Source of the DNA: Rhyzopertha dominica
Lineage: Eukaryota; Arthropoda; Insecta; Coleoptera; Bostrichidae
DNA: 64,000 bases
NCBI GenBank assembly: GCA_025024175.1
Contig: QCXZ01000086.1
Location: 16,458,245-16,522,244 of the forward strand
Direction: 5' to 3'
The stretch's first letter is position 1, and every line of letters begins with the position of its first letter. The translations under genes and the position numbers were made by a program. Positions 45,490-57,741 of this stretch are shown piece after piece. Under the pieces are notes generated by a model, which saw only the letters and a program-made list of their open reading frames with translations, made no database searches and was not told the origin of the DNA.

Positions 45490-45744
45490 CAGTGCTGCCA
45501 CGCTTCGCGGCAAGAATTCGGTAGATTGTCTTACGAAAAATTGGTAGATTTCGGTAGATGTCGTAAAAATACACTGAGGGGAGGCTGTAATTTATAACTG
45601 AAACTTAATTGAGCGACTTTCGTGAGAACAAAAAAAGTAGGTAGTTCAAATCATCTTAAAAATCGTAAAGAAATGCTTCTAAATCGGTAGAGAAGGTGCA
45701 AAATCGGTAGATCTACAGAAAAATCGGTAGAAGTGGGAGCACTG
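45490..45744. mobile_element. 255-bp non-autonomous hAT element
   Basis: The ends are CAGTGCTGCCAC and, inverted, CAGTGCTCCCAC. The 8-bp duplication TCTGGCAC is identical at 45482-45489 and 45745-45752. Six TCGGTAGA-like units (GGTAGATT, CGGTAGATG, CGGTAGAGA, ...) occupy both subterminal regions. It sits just upstream of gene E's first exon. Confidence 0.85.
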
Positions 45745-46008
45745 TCTGGCACTGTAGCACTCATCTGCGCCCCGCGCCCATGCCTTTTAAGATTCGGTAA
45801 GTACATACTAGTTCAGTGCGGTTTTGTTTGAAAAATACTGGTAGAATTTAATCAGCCCTATGAAATTTTACACCTAAGCGTTTTGTTTTACACCAGTTCA
45901 ATGTGTATTGCTTTATTTTACTAAAAAAGTTTACATATTAGTAAAAACTACTGTATTTCACAATAAATAGTGTACTAAAATTAACAATTTGCGTTTACCA
46001 CTTCCTTG

Positions 46009-47540
46009 TTAAACGATATTTTTTACTGTGTACTTTCTTTGTAAAATAGGTTCCTCTAAATACTTGTTGACTTCAACAATAGCTGATACTGTTGGATTGA
46101 TAGGCGTGAAGTGTTGCTGAACTTCCACATCAAAGTCGTTCCACAAATCTTCAAGTAGATCTCTTTTACGTGTAATCTTTGGTGTAATGGTTTGGTCTTT
46201 TTGGTTAGTCACGTTCTCATAATATTGCCATCTCTTTGGTTTTCTGTATTTCCGTGAAACAGTGTTGTATTGGCTACTTTTGTAAATAAATTTTCTACCG
46301 CTCGTTTGTATTCTTTCTCATCTATAAACCCATTTTTTTTAATCTGAGGCCCAAAATTATTGCTTCTGCAATTGCAGGCAAGTTTCCTGACCATATTTTC
46401 AATTTGAGGCACGATTGTATTTAAATCAAATGAATTTAAATGTTTACTGATTTGTTTGTAATAAAATATGATAGTAGATTCACTAACACTTTGCTCTGAG
46501 TTCATGGCGATTGTTACCAAACTGAAAATTTCAATCCCTTATTCTGCCATAAGCCATTCTTCATTATGCAGTTGAATAATCAATTCAGAACTATCATGTT
46601 GATTTCTGCGAGACGATGTACTTAAAATAGCTATTATGGATATTATTACATTTTTGATTTTTAAATCTTTATCTGTCATGTCTTGTGTAGAGTTCTAGCG
46701 TATTGGAACTTCACTTTTTAGCTTTAAAGGCTGTATGTTCTGCTGAAGATTTCAGTTGAGAATATGTATAACTACTGCATTTAAAGTAACTAATTATATT
46801 TCTTATCTTCTCTACAACTTTCCTTATTTCACTTAAACCTTATTGAGCAACCAAGTTTAAGGAATGAGCAGCCCCAAAACGCCAGCCACCAATGCGAACA
46901 GCTGCTTTCACATTTGCCGCATTGTCTGAAACAACGGCAGCTATTTTGTTAGTTAATTTCCATTCGTCTATTACTTCTTAAAGCTTATTGGATATGTTTT
47001 CGACAGTGTGTCTTTCTGATCACAAGTAGGTAGGTGGTTTTTCCAGGACCACCAAGGCCTATTTGTTAGTACCTGGTTCTGCATCCCTTACTGCATACCA
47101 CTTTGATAGAGTTTTAGGATGTGGAAGGCAATTACTAAAACGCTCCCTGATTTTGGCGAAAAGAAATGTAACGTTAATGCAGACTTTCATATTTCGGCAC
47201 TATACTGCTTTGGTGTACTTTTTCCGGTAGTTCTATTAAATAATCTACTAATTAAGCCATTATTTTCTCCAAATTCTTCTAGTAACAAATTTACATGGTC
47301 CACATTCACTAAATTTTTATCTTGAAGTTCGCCAATAACCGATTGCATTTTAAAAATGCGATTTTTCTGATCCCACGCTCGCTTTCGTAGCTTACAAATT
47401 TGCTGTTACTGGCGCAAGTCCTAACAGACGTGTGTGATTCGCTGCTGCAGTTTTACTTTCCGCGGTGTCAGCTTCAACGGCATCTTGCACAGTTGTAATT
47501 CGCAGTCAGTACTTACATATATAGATAGAAGTGCAGTGTC
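46009..47540 (-). pseudogene. BED/hAT transposase remnant
   Basis: Minus-strand pieces in order: VSDNAANVKAAVRIGGWRFG and AAHSLNLVA (around 46950-46850), RNSTQDMTDKD-like sequence near 46700, SEQSVSESTIIFYYKQISKH, PQIENMVRKLA and DEKEYKRAVENLFTKV (46520-46212), then LWNDFDVEVQQHF and VNKYLEEPILQRK (46212-46009). These are the middle and C-terminal blocks of a hAT transposase similar in layout to the one at 12703. It has many stops and slips and the final dimerisation motif is missing. Confidence 0.7.
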
Positions 47541-47924
47541 AGCTGTTGCTAAATTAAGCTAAGGTGCAATGTACTACTCCCTTTCCTAAGAATAATGGGT
47601 CATGTATTTCGTAAAGTAAACATTTTATATATTATGGGGTCATTCTTTGGAATTCTACAAAGTCCGAAATAATTACAGATAAAGTAAAATTGGAATACAA
47701 CACTGATATGCAACTTACATACAGATATAATGATGATGACGAACCTAACCTACCGTAAAGCTAACTGCAGCTCGCGGCACGTATGGTGTTCTATTCACTT
47801 ATTCGCGACGCACACAACACTATTAACCGCACAGTTGTTCAATTGAATAGTACACTACCTATATTTGATTATTGATTATAACTTCTTAGCCTGATTCTAT
47901 GACCTATTGACCTGACCTGACCTA

Positions 47925-48070
47925 AAGCTTTTCTAAGTACACAATTATTAACATCTTTATCGCTAGTCACTTCACATGGACCGTAGTACAACATACTGGG
48001 TGTTTCGTTAGTAATTATTACTAAATCTCCTGGTTTAAGGTTAATCTGAGCTACCTGTGTGTCAATTTTA
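47925..48070 (-). pseudogene. LTR-retrotransposon integrase C-terminal fragment
   Basis: The minus strand from about 48070 reads AQINLKPGDLVIITNETPSM and LYYGPCEVTSDKDVNNCVLR, the SH3-like C-terminal domain of a gypsy-class integrase. Nothing further of this domain is seen. Confidence 0.45.
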
Positions 48071-49412
48071 TGTTTCGATTTTGCTTAGCATTGCGGTGGT
48101 TGATTACCACTGCTGTCACCAATGTGGGGTAGTTAGTCCATCAAGCAGGGATGTTTTGATGAAAACATCAGATGGCGAGTTACACAATTTATTACGATTT
48201 TACATCAGTACCACAGTGGGTATAACATTTCTCTATATATACCATTGACTGGTCTACTTTACAACTCTGTTTAGACCTAATAACGAGCTATTTACTACGT
48301 GCTGTTTACACGGAAATATAAATACGGAACTGCATGCTAAGCAAATGTCGCGTCTTGCTGACCTGCTTACGACTGTTTCTGTTCCGTTTTACCTTACGTT
48401 AACCGGGTCACCACAGCATCTTGTAAAACTTACGAACTCTGTTGCGAGTTATCTGTTATGGCCTTCAGATGCCCTATTAAAGGCAGGCCGCTAAGGCAGC
48501 TCGAATTTCGGCGGCAAATGGGCGGAGTTCTGAGATCTTATTTTTATTTAAATTTTGATCAATAGAATATTTGAAACCAGCAAAATTATTTTTAAAAAAG
48601 GGCGCTACCAGCCTTCACTTTATAATTAAATTTTGGAAAGAAGGCCAAAAACTGGAAATGCCTAGTTCTTAATAAAACTACGATTGGAGCGAAAGTAACT
48701 CTATTCAAAATTACGCAAATGAAGTTAAGTATAAAGCAATCGAATTTGAACAGCTGAAATAGTGAGGCCTTGCCGCAAAGCTTTGCTTCAGTTCACAAAA
48801 TGTCTCAAAAATGTGTATAGAATTTATATATGAAATTTATGTGTAAATTTTTGTAATGCAGTCTGAAAAATTCGAAAACAGTGATTAAAATGGTACACTT
48901 AGCTGCCCACGTCAGCGGCGAAGGATGGTCCGTGCTCTTTCAGGCTACTTAGGTGTGTCGCGCCATATTAGTTGAAGTTATCACGGTCCGCTTCAGAAGG
49001 TTGTAACGGCTTTCCTCTTTCAGGTAGGTACACATTAGCTGGTTCGAAATTTGGCTGCTTACACGAACTGGATTCAGCTATTTGACGGTAGTATGTCTCA
49101 AGCTCCCACCTTAGAAATAACGTAATTATAAAATCGGCGTTAGTTAATAAAAGATATCAATAAAATTTAGACAATACCTCGTTCTTTATGAGGGTTACTT
49201 CCGTTTCGGCTTCAAGACAAGGCTGGTGTGCACAGATATCAAATGTACCGCTGAATTTAAATTAAAAGGTAAATATTGCACGAAGCTAGCACACTCGTCN
49301 AGCGATTCTTCCAGAATGCCTTCGTACGCGTTGGAGTGCTAAATTTTATCGGGTAACAAAAACTGTTGAAGGATTCTCTCGCGATAATTATTACTGAATG
49401 TTGTGCGTTTGA
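48071..49412. other. No supported gene
   Basis: Short ORFs only. One N lies at 49300. The stretch lies between two integrase fragments and is probably decayed retrotransposon or spacer. Confidence 0.35.
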
Positions 49413-49760
49413 TTAAGCTTTAAGAAAATTTAATAAGAATGTCCGCGTACTACCGTTTTGATTAATAGATGTTATAAAAGGAAAAAAACACGTTACACTG
49501 TCGTGGGCTTCGATATTGTACAGCCTATCTATTTTTGCGCCTGTCAGCATTTCTGGTAGTTCTGCTTTTTCCGCGAAGATTAATTCGAATGCCGTAAAAT
49601 TATGATAAGAGCTAGGAGCAGTATTGTAGCAAAATGCATAATAATTAAGCCAATCTTCCAAATTGTTTTTTGTTTAATCGATATACATTCTAAGGTACTC
49701 ATTGAGTACTCTATGATTGAGTTCATATGCACCAATTCTTTGGCTATGATAAGCTGTAGA
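49413..49760 (-). pseudogene. Integrase fragment of LTR retrotransposon X
   Basis: The minus strand reads HKTSTAYHSQRIGAYELNHR, VLNEYLRMYI, WLNYYAFCYNTAPSSYHNF and TAFELIFAEKAELPEML, the second half of a gypsy-class integrase core (the E of DDE normally lies in the GALERNHR block, here degraded to GAYELNHR). Confidence 0.6.
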
Positions 49761-49788
49761 CGTTTTATGACTAAAATTTAGGATTTAG

Positions 49789-51070
49789 TTAAATTATGAA
49801 ACAACTTATTTTGGTATTCCGTTCGCATGTCAGTTCTTTATTTCCATGACAACCCATTCGAAAACCCATAAAAGCCTCGCTAGACGAAACTTCCAAAGCC
49901 GGGTTGATTGTACCATTCACACCAACCTGAACCTTCATAAGTTTGTCTTTTGTCCCATCATTCATTGACGCTAGTGCTTCTAATATCGTACGATTGTACC
50001 TTTCGATTTGTCCATTGCCTCTTGGCAAAGCCACCGCATTGAGGTGGTGAGTCATGCCCATTTGTTGTGCATCACTTCGAAATTTATAAGACGCGAAAGC
50101 AGTGCCGCCGGCATCGATGAGGAACCCAAAGATTTTGATGATATCGCTAAAGGCTTTTAGTACATAATTCGATTTGGTGCCACAAACGGTCACAAGTGAT
50201 CGGCATGCAGGGTGCGAAAAGGCACTGGGATTGTTATAATCGAGTGCAAGAAATCAGGTTTCTTTACACCAGAAGTTTTGAAGTATAAGCAGTTCAAGCA
50301 GTTTCTAATGTATTTTTGAACAAATTACGCATTTTTGAAAACCAATAAGGCGATGAAATTAATTCAAAAGTTTTGTCAAACTTTTAAACGACATATTTTA
50401 AATCGAGCATCACGGACTTTTTAAACTGTAATCGTTAAAAATGTCTTTGTGATTGTCTAAGAGTCCAGATCTTTAAGATTTTATATAAATTTTTAATCCT
50501 TGTATCTTGTTGTTGAGCGATTAATATCCAATTATCTCTTCTGATAACCGCAAAAGACACATCATTATGCATGCTTGGAGGATTGCGGCTGAGCGTATCC
50601 ACGTGTTGCATTTGACTTCCAGCCCTATGTTTAATATCAAACGAAAATTCATTTAACGCCATCACCCAGCGAGCTATGCGCCTGTTAATTTCTTTCTTTG
50701 AAAGGGCGTATTTTACAGCTATACCCAGTCAGTTATCAATATAAAGTGCCTACTCAATAAATAATGTCGAAAATGCTTAACCGACTCGATAACTGCTGAT
50801 TGGAAGAACGAGTTAATACACCTGCCAAACATAAACGACTACCGTCTGTATGCAACGTACACTTCAAATCAGGGTTAAATGTTCGTAATACAGGCTGCGA
50901 TACTAAACACAGGTTGAGAGTAAGAAATGACTAGTTTTATTCTTCACCTCATCTCCATTCTGATTCCTTGTTAAGTAGACTGCTTAAACGTTTTTATTTT
51001 CGCGCATAATCTTGAATGAATTTACGGAAATATCCGCTAGGCCCCAAAAACTATCTCTACTTTAAGTTTT
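49789..51070 (-). pseudogene. Ty3/gypsy pol remnant Y: RT end, RNase H, integrase core
   Basis: In minus-strand order: GYFRKFIQDYARKI near 51040 (reverse transcriptase thumb), RRIARWVMALNEFSFDIKHR then AGSQMQHVDTLSRNPPS (RNase H and connection, 50700-50570), and an integrase core (50193-49789) with AFSDIIKIFGF, DAGGTAFASYKF, HHLNAVALPRGNGQIERYNR (catalytic E in QIERYNR) and GTINPALEVSSSEAFMGFR. The integrase type differs from fragment X next to it, so two elements abut here. Many frame breaks. Confidence 0.65.
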
Positions 51071-51295
51071 CCAGGATTGGCTTCGGATAAGCCGATGAAG
51101 AGCGGTAAACATCATGGAAATAACAAACAAACTCGTCAACTATCTGCTGCGGCTCGCCAAACTCCTTGCGATCCACCCACATGGGTCCTGGAATTCTAGT
51201 ATTCCCCTTTTTAGTATGCAAAAAGGACTAATATGCATTAGAATCTACAGCTAAATTGGCTTCCACATCACAAATATATCTGTCGAAACAGTCTT

Positions 51296-52140
51296 TCACA
51301 ATGTTTTTATTACTTTTTTAAACTGCATTAAGTACTGATGTTCACCTGTTCTCTTATACTTATTATGTAAATGGCCTTTAAGTTTAATCAGATTCCTCAG
51401 TTCTCTCGTATACCATGTTGGAAATTTACGCTTCTGGTAACGAAATCGTGGAATATATTGTTCAAATAAATTATAAAGGGATAACTCAACAGCATCATTT
51501 ACATCATCAATTCGCTGCAAGGGTGACCAGTCATAGTTCAGAATAGAATCATACAATGCAGGAAAGTTTTCCTATCTAAAATTGAAACAAGTACCAAGTT
51601 TGTTTACAGGAAAATGAATCATATGTGAGACGGTTATATCCTTTACAATAGATAAAGCCGGATGATGGGGCTCTTCAGTAACAAGGGGCTCATCCTCGTG
51701 AATAACCCTATATGATAAGTCACATAACATCAAGTCCAATAATTTGCCATTATTGTTATACTGTGACAGGCCAGTCACACTTATGTTGGTGATGCCGGAT
51801 AATCATGTGTCAACTAAATCACTGTCAACAAATCGCGGAACATTAAAGTCACCCATAATTAGTATATGGGTATTAACATTCAGAGTATAATGCTCAAGAA
51901 TATCGAAGAACTGGAGGTAGTTGTCAGCTGAAGGAGACGGTGGAACATACACGACAACAATAGTACAGAACTGCAGTCACCCAAATCACATCGACAGCCA
52001 ACAATATAAACAGAATGAATTGCTTCAGAAATCAAACTCAAAAGCTCAAGAGCCCCGTAGTCTCTGTCCTTGCTATACGTTATATACCCGCTGGGAAAAT
52101 ACTCGTAGTCCAAATGCTATAGGATAGCCAAGTTTCAGTA
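51296..52140 (-). pseudogene. Non-LTR retrotransposon (Jockey/CR1-like) endonuclease and RT N-terminal remnant
   Basis: The minus strand from 52120 reads FPSGYITYSKDRDYGALELL and ISEAIHSVYIV, then, after slips, MGDFNVPRFVDSDLVD near 51850, GKLLDLMLCDL and DEPLVTEEPHHPAL (51760-51650). This is an APE-type endonuclease domain. It is followed by DVNDAVELSLYNLFEQYIPR, RKFPTWYTRELRNLIKLKGH and NKYKRTGEHQYLMQFKKV, the linker before reverse transcriptase. The RT itself is missing. Confidence 0.65.
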
Positions 52141-52198
52141 AAACCGATAACATCAAGTTCCAACACCGATAAGCCGGAATAGACTAGACTAGAATAGG

Positions 52199-52399
52199 TT
52201 AATTGAGGAGTTTCCAGTCTTCACTTTTTGAATTATAGGAATTTACTTCATTTAATGTCAATGTTGCTTTTACTGCGTTTTCTAGTTCCACAAGCCTCTC
52301 TGTCATATACAAATTTGAATTCCACCGTAAAACACATTCTTGCCAAGTTTTTTTGGCTGTGTGGTCCCATCTGTCTTTTGGTAATTTATTAGATCTCAA
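52199..52399 (-). pseudogene. hAT transposase fragment (RWNS block)
   Basis: The minus strand reads RSNKLPKDRWDHTAKKTWQE, CVLRWNSNLYMTERLVELEN and AVKATLTLNE, ending SEDWKLLN. This matches the RWNS(T)-x2-M-ER block in the middle of hAT transposases. Confidence 0.6.
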
Positions 52400-54338
52400 T
52401 CAGCCTTGGTATTACATTTGAGATATCCAACAACTGACGTACACGTATCTAGCGCTTGCGAAACCTACTTAATTTTTGTTGCGTCTTGCGCCGCAACCGA
52501 AACAACCGAAGGTTTTAATTTTAAATATTCTGACACAGCTTTTTTATATTCATCCGATTCTCTTCGTCAATATTGTGTCTTTGTGGGTTTTGTAGGATAT
52601 GCGTTTATTACAGCAGTAAAACCGTACTACACAAGTACAAAAAAATCTGTGGATCTCACCAAACGTCAAACGCATCGAACTACCTGAACATCACGCTCAG
52701 GGTAACATAAGTACTAAGCAGATGACCTAATGTACATTGTTGCCATTACTTGGAGAAAAACAGTAACGCACCGTTGACCAGAGCAATACTCAATGCATCG
52801 TGCGATTGCCCGTCTTCAAGCGCATTAGATGGTCCACTGTACTGTACTACCGGTGTTTAGAATGCTCTGTATGTTTTGAGTAGTGTGGTATAAATTTTTG
52901 GTTAAAAAGAGCTTATTGCGAGCTGTTTAAGGACAAGTCGAATAAAAAATTAATCCAGGCAATGGTGCGGATGTGTCAAGTATGCAAAGAGGTGGAAGAG
53001 GGCGAAATTAGTTACTTTATAGAGGAATACTTTTATAAAATGTAATGAAGTTGATAGTGAAGGATTAATACATATGGATAATGATTACTGTTAGTGGTAG
53101 ACATTTTAAAAATAAATATTTGTAGGTAGAAGAAGAGAGCCGATGTGTTCGGAGTAAGTACTTCAGTGATGCCCCATGCGGATTTTGATTTCATGTATTT
53201 CTTTTTATTTGACAATAACTTTCATTTTTGCAGTTTCTGAATTTTTTTCCTTATATTTCTGTGTGAAGAATGTCGAGTGATTTCTCGTTAAGTGTTGATT
53301 AATGAATACTAATGCTAGAACTGTGTTGATGCTTTCATTCGGCCAAAACTTTTTTCCCGCTTGTAACGAAATTAAATTAGTGTTTGTTGTACGATGTTTC
53401 TTTGCTTTAACTGAAAGATTGTTCGAAATATTATTGATGTACCCTCCGCTTTTGTTTTTAGTTGGAAGTTAAATTATCATCTCACTCTTGGCCATTTTAT
53501 AACAGTACGGCAATGTACTTGGAGGAAAACTGTATATCCCCCTCGTACCCGTACTCCCCTCACCCTGATTGGTCTTGGCGTCAGTTCCAACCGTATTTAT
53601 GAATGAGATGTCTTGTCCATTTAATAATATGTCAATGAGTACACTACAGCGCTAATATTAGCAAGTCATCTATGCATATGGCTTGTGGACAAGGTTGTCA
53701 GAGGTATTATAATTGTAATAATCCCCTACATCTATTTTTCAATCTCTAGACAATTTATTTTTTGTCACAAATTATTGCAATAAGGAATATAAGGGTTTTC
53801 AGTTCATTATTTTTATGTTAAGGCCAGTTCCCATAGCCTAAAGCTAGATAAGTATAGTAAATGCGCCTTTTTTAATAGGATATAATTTACCATCTCTTTT
53901 TTCTATCTTTTAGAATTCTGGCAACTCTGCTACCAAATACTGCTGTAATACTGCGCATTACTGTGACGTAGCCACTGTCAAGGTCAGATTGCTGTATCCT
54001 TTGTATCCGAACGGCATACGAATTTACACGGGTGAATTTTTTATTGGCATTGTACTCGGTTATTTCGCATAAATAACCAATATAAGGTACGTATTCAGCA
54101 TAGTCATATTCTAACGAACAAATTGATGTGTAGTACTACACGATTATTATTTTTAATAACGCGAAAATAATTAAAATCAGTTTGTGTTTACAAGAAACTA
54201 ACCTACCTATAAGACTTGATTGTTTATGCTAGATTACTGTATCCTCAATCATGCTTTGTTGTTTTTATGTATTATTTTATTTAACAGTTTACATGTAGAG
54301 GATTACAAATCTTTTTTTGTGTATTGCGGACTTCTTCA
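52400..54338. other. No supported gene
   Basis: AT-rich stretch. A 93-codon ORF at 52406-52687 and smaller ones have no recognisable motifs. Sequence near 54240-54340 probably includes the intron before the SWIM/YqaJ gene. Confidence 0.35.
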
Positions 54339-55602
54339 GAGAGGACTATAAACAATTGGAACGAGGAGAAAACTCATATAACAGCGGCAATGTGAAACGT
54401 GTAGTTTTCGATGCAAATATTCAGCCTGCGTTATTAAAAGGAGAAGTCCAAGCAAGCATGAAAAATAGATCATACTCTGTAGAGGTAAGTACTAGTATGT
54501 ATTTTTATTGAGTATAAAATTATTATATTTATGTAGATATCGCTGGATGCAGAAGATGGTGTGGTTGCTGCAAAATGTTCATGTCCAAGGGGTCAGCTGA
54601 TATGCCATCATATGGCAGCACTTTTGCATTTTTAGCCACCATAATGTAAGCATTACAGACCAAGCATGTGCTTGGAATGTCCAAAAGAGGATAGAGCAGG
54701 TCCATACNCAAACAATCAATGACCTGTACCCTCTCAAAGAGGAACATTACTGTGCTGTGGGAAGATAGGCGACAGAAGATGAAGTTTCTGCCTTTGTTAA
54801 AAAACTATCGGAACCTATTGGTTTTTCATGGCTGTTAAAACCAGAACCTTCAACTGAAATTTTTAAAATAATACCTGCGATTGAAGATATAATCTTCAGT
54901 GAAGAGTTTTTGAATGTATTGGATAAGCAGGATTATTTTAAAAAAGCTTGTGCTATCACAAGGGAAAAAATTATTGCGTTAGCAGATGCTACCAAAGGGC
55001 AAGCCAAAAATGCAAACTGGCTAGTGTGCAGAAAGCACAGATTGACTGCTAGCCATTTTGGAATGGTTTTAGCTGCGTGTCGAAGAAACAGATACCCACC
55101 TTCACTATTTCGATCCCTTTTCGAGGGGTATGATTTGGAACATGTTAAGGCAGTAGAATGGGGACGTAGCCATGAGGCGGAAGCTCTAAACACGTTCCGT
55201 TCATCTATACAAAATGTAACGGTTCAATCAACAGGATTGTGGCTCGACAAATGTGGATTTTTAGGCGCTAGTCCAGATGGCCTAGTTAATAATGATGCAC
55301 TTGTTGAAGTGAAGTGTCCATATAAATACCGCAGCAACAGTCTACGTGAGGGGATAACAAATGACAAGTCATACACTATTTTAAAAAATGATGAAGGTAT
55401 GACAGGTATTAATAGGGCACATCCTTATTGGGCTCATATTTAAAGACAGTTACATATTGTAGATCGTCAGGTATGCTATCTTGTTGTATGGACACCTGCA
55501 GAATGTGAAATTTTAATAATTGAACGTGAAGAGTGGAGCGTTAATATAGACATTCGAAAAAACTTTTATTTAGATCACTGTATACAGTACTTGTCTAGTT
55601 AA
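54339..55602 (+). pseudogene. SWIM zinc finger plus YqaJ-type nuclease gene, broken
   Basis: An acceptor-like CTTCTTCAG at 54338 leads into LERGENSYNSGNVKRVVF and VQASMKNRSYSVE with a GTAAGT donor. The next exon (from 54538) gives CSCPRGQLICHHMAALLHF, a SWIM finger (C-x-C ... C-x-H). After a slip at a T5 run and a TAG, the frame from 54773 to 55443 carries WLVCRKHRLTASHFGMVL, EWGRSHEAEAL, FLGASPDGLVNND and LVEVKCPYKYR. The last two hold the D and E-x-K of the YqaJ/lambda-exonuclease fold. A TAA at 55441 interrupts before QLHIVDRQVCYLVVWTPAEC. SWIM/YqaJ proteins are, as I recall, the second gene of ISL2EU-type transposons; a DDE_Tnp_4 remnant lies convergent 0.9 kb away. Confidence 0.7.
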
Positions 55603-56458
55603 GCGGTCACTTGATTATTATTAATTTTATGATTATGAATTGCATATGTCTGTACCCAAGGTGTCTTGAAACAAACTTGTTAAACTTCAGACCTGGATTT
55701 TATGAATTATTATGTTAAAAAATTGTAATGTACTTTTTTATGACATTACCTTAAATACCTTGAATTATCTAATGGTTTTGAAGCTACTAAATAAAAATAG
55801 TATTCAGGGACGCTAGCTCCTTTAGGAGGTATTTTTCAAAGCATGTATATTACAAGTTTTAGCATTATTTTTAANCATGAAANCTACTAGTTGAGTTTGG
55901 CAGGCAAATTTTGGCACATACTGTATTATTTACCAAAGTTCATTATACTAAGGCCTGTGAACATATTTAGTAGTTGTAAAATTGCTTGATCAATATATGA
56001 TCTTTTAAAAATTATTTCCTTCATCAAAATCAATTTATACAGATATTTAGAATTGATGCAGGATGAAATTTAAAAATATATTTATTATGTGTTTTTAGAT
56101 CATTTTTTCATTATTGTACTGTATAAACTCAGTTCTTAATTTGCATATGAAGAGAGCTTGATCACTTCACTGACTGATGTACAACGTTATATGCATTACA
56201 TAGCTTTAACTCTTACTTTTAAGCATTGTTCACCTTAGTTCTAAACTTAATATTTTATACTTATTTTGGAGAACAATTAATTCATTGAATAAAAAATAAA
56301 ACGTTAAAAGGATTTTATTTACATTTTATTAAAAAAAAACTAATAACTTACACTACAAAACAGTTTAAAAGATTGACTAAAAACTAATATTAAAAAGAAA
56401 TACATACGACAAACATATTGTTATTACTGATTTTAAAAGAATAAATTTAATACCACAA
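55603..56458. other. Non-coding spacer between convergent genes
   Basis: AT-rich, three N bases around 55870-55890, no gene seen; probably the 3' regions of the YqaJ gene and the DDE_Tnp_4 gene. Confidence 0.4.
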
Positions 56459-56893
56459 TCATTCACTTTCACTGGATGAATATCCCTGTTTTACTTCTTG
56501 TAATAGCGGGTAATGCAGATTTGTTAAGGCACCTATTACTTGCACTATAACGCCAGCATGTTCAAACAAAGAACGTGGTATAAAACTAAGAATTTTATAG
56601 AGTTTCATACGTTGTATAGCTCTTTCAACATGTATACGAGCTCGAGATATACTATCCGTTTGCCTCACTTGAGCTGGTGTAAACTGTGTATTTTCTAAAA
56701 ATGGAGGTATATTTAAATGAACACCAGGTGGCAATAGATCCTTCAAAAGAAATTCTTTGTCAGCCAGAATTAGGTCTCCTGCCTTCTCTTTTGTAATTGG
56801 ATGTTGAGGTCGAAGAGCTGGTGTAGGTGGCTGAGAAATTGAATAGTATGGAGATATGGGTTCAGACTCTGCTGGAACTGGCTTGTACTCTGT
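56459..56893 (-). pseudogene. DDE_Tnp_4 (ISL2EU/PIF-like) transposase, C-terminal exon
   Basis: A TTTCATTTACAG acceptor at 56894 is followed on the minus strand by a Pro-rich stretch, then GDLILADKEFLLKDLLPPGV, HLNIPPFLENTQFTPAQVRQ, ARIHVERAIQRMKLYKILSF and a C-terminal helix, ending at 56459. LADK(G)F holds the third Asp and ARIHVERAI the last acidic helix of IS5-like DDE_Tnp_4 enzymes. The earlier catalytic residues are not found. ADKEF replaces the usual ADKGF. Confidence 0.65.
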
Positions 56894-57029
56894 AAATGAA
56901 ACACATTATTTTTCAGTTTCCAGATTCTGCAAAAGCGTGGTAAACTATAACACAGGTGTTTGAGGAGAGACGGAATGCTTTAGTATTGTTCTCATGGCTA
57001 TTGCAAATTTCGAACTATGAATTCATTAT

Positions 57030-57472
57030 GGTGGATATTGGCACTAATGGTAGAAAATTTTGATGGCGGTGTAATTGAAAATTCAAGTTTTTCTACAAAA
57101 CTTGTAGAGAATAAGCTCAATATACCTGATCCCGAGACAGTCAAAAACGGTAATTCTAAATTCTATTCTAAACTACGTATTTGTCGGCGATGAAGCTTTT
57201 GCTTTAAGGCCAGATTTTCTTAAGCTATACAATCAAAGAGAAAACTACGAGAAAATAATTTCTAATTACCGCTTATCATGGGCACGCCGAGTTATAGAAA
57301 ATGTGTTTGGAAAACTTGCAAACCGCTTCAGAATATTTCATGTCCCAATCAATTTACATGTAGATAATAATGACAAAGTAGTTTTAGCATGCTGTGTGCT
57401 TCATAATTTTTTGCGTAGAAATTGCTGCAATGACTATACTCCGGAAGGATCATTAGATCATGTACCTACCTA
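57030..57472 (+). pseudogene. PIF/Harbinger transposase C-terminal remnant
   Basis: The plus strand reads VDIGTNGR, a frame slip, DGGVIENSSFSTKLVENKLN, slips near 57150, VFVGDEAFALRPDFLKLYN, NYRLSWARRVIENVFGKLAN, RFRIFHVPINLHVDN and VVLACCVLHNFLRRN, then a stop near 57472. The D-x-G-x-NGR, GDEAF(x)L and the RVIEN(V/A)FG helix are the DDE signature blocks of PIF/Harbinger transposases. Confidence 0.7.
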
Positions 57473-57499
57473 ATTATTTGTATGTACCCATAACAGTTG

Positions 57500-57699
57500 T
57501 TCTAATAATACTGATAAGTTTTTCTTGGACAAAAAGTAATGATTTTTATAAATTGGAAAACTGTCTTCTCCGAATAAATGAAGCAACTGAGCTATCTCGC
57601 TGTTGTTCCTTGTTGGTTATCTAAGAGGCTATTGAAAAATTTTCGAATATTTGGCACCATGCCTTCCAGTTTTCGGCTAGGTTGCTTGTCGTGGGCATC
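57500..57699 (-). pseudogene. Retrotransposon gag N-terminal fragment
   Basis: The minus strand reads TSNLAENWKAWCQIFENFSI, a stop, then TARIAQLLHLFGEDSFPIYK. This W-x-x-W/F...F-x-x-F(M/S)...LLHxxGE(D)..xIY pattern is the start of many insect gypsy-class gag proteins. Only about 60 residues remain. Confidence 0.45.
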
Positions 57700-57741
57700 G
57701 GTTTTACACCTCTGTAATCCATTTGACTTAAACTTTTCACT

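Noticed and set aside
52406..52687. 93-codon plus-strand ORF
   Set aside because: No recognisable motif and it partly faces a minus-strand hAT fragment; probably chance.
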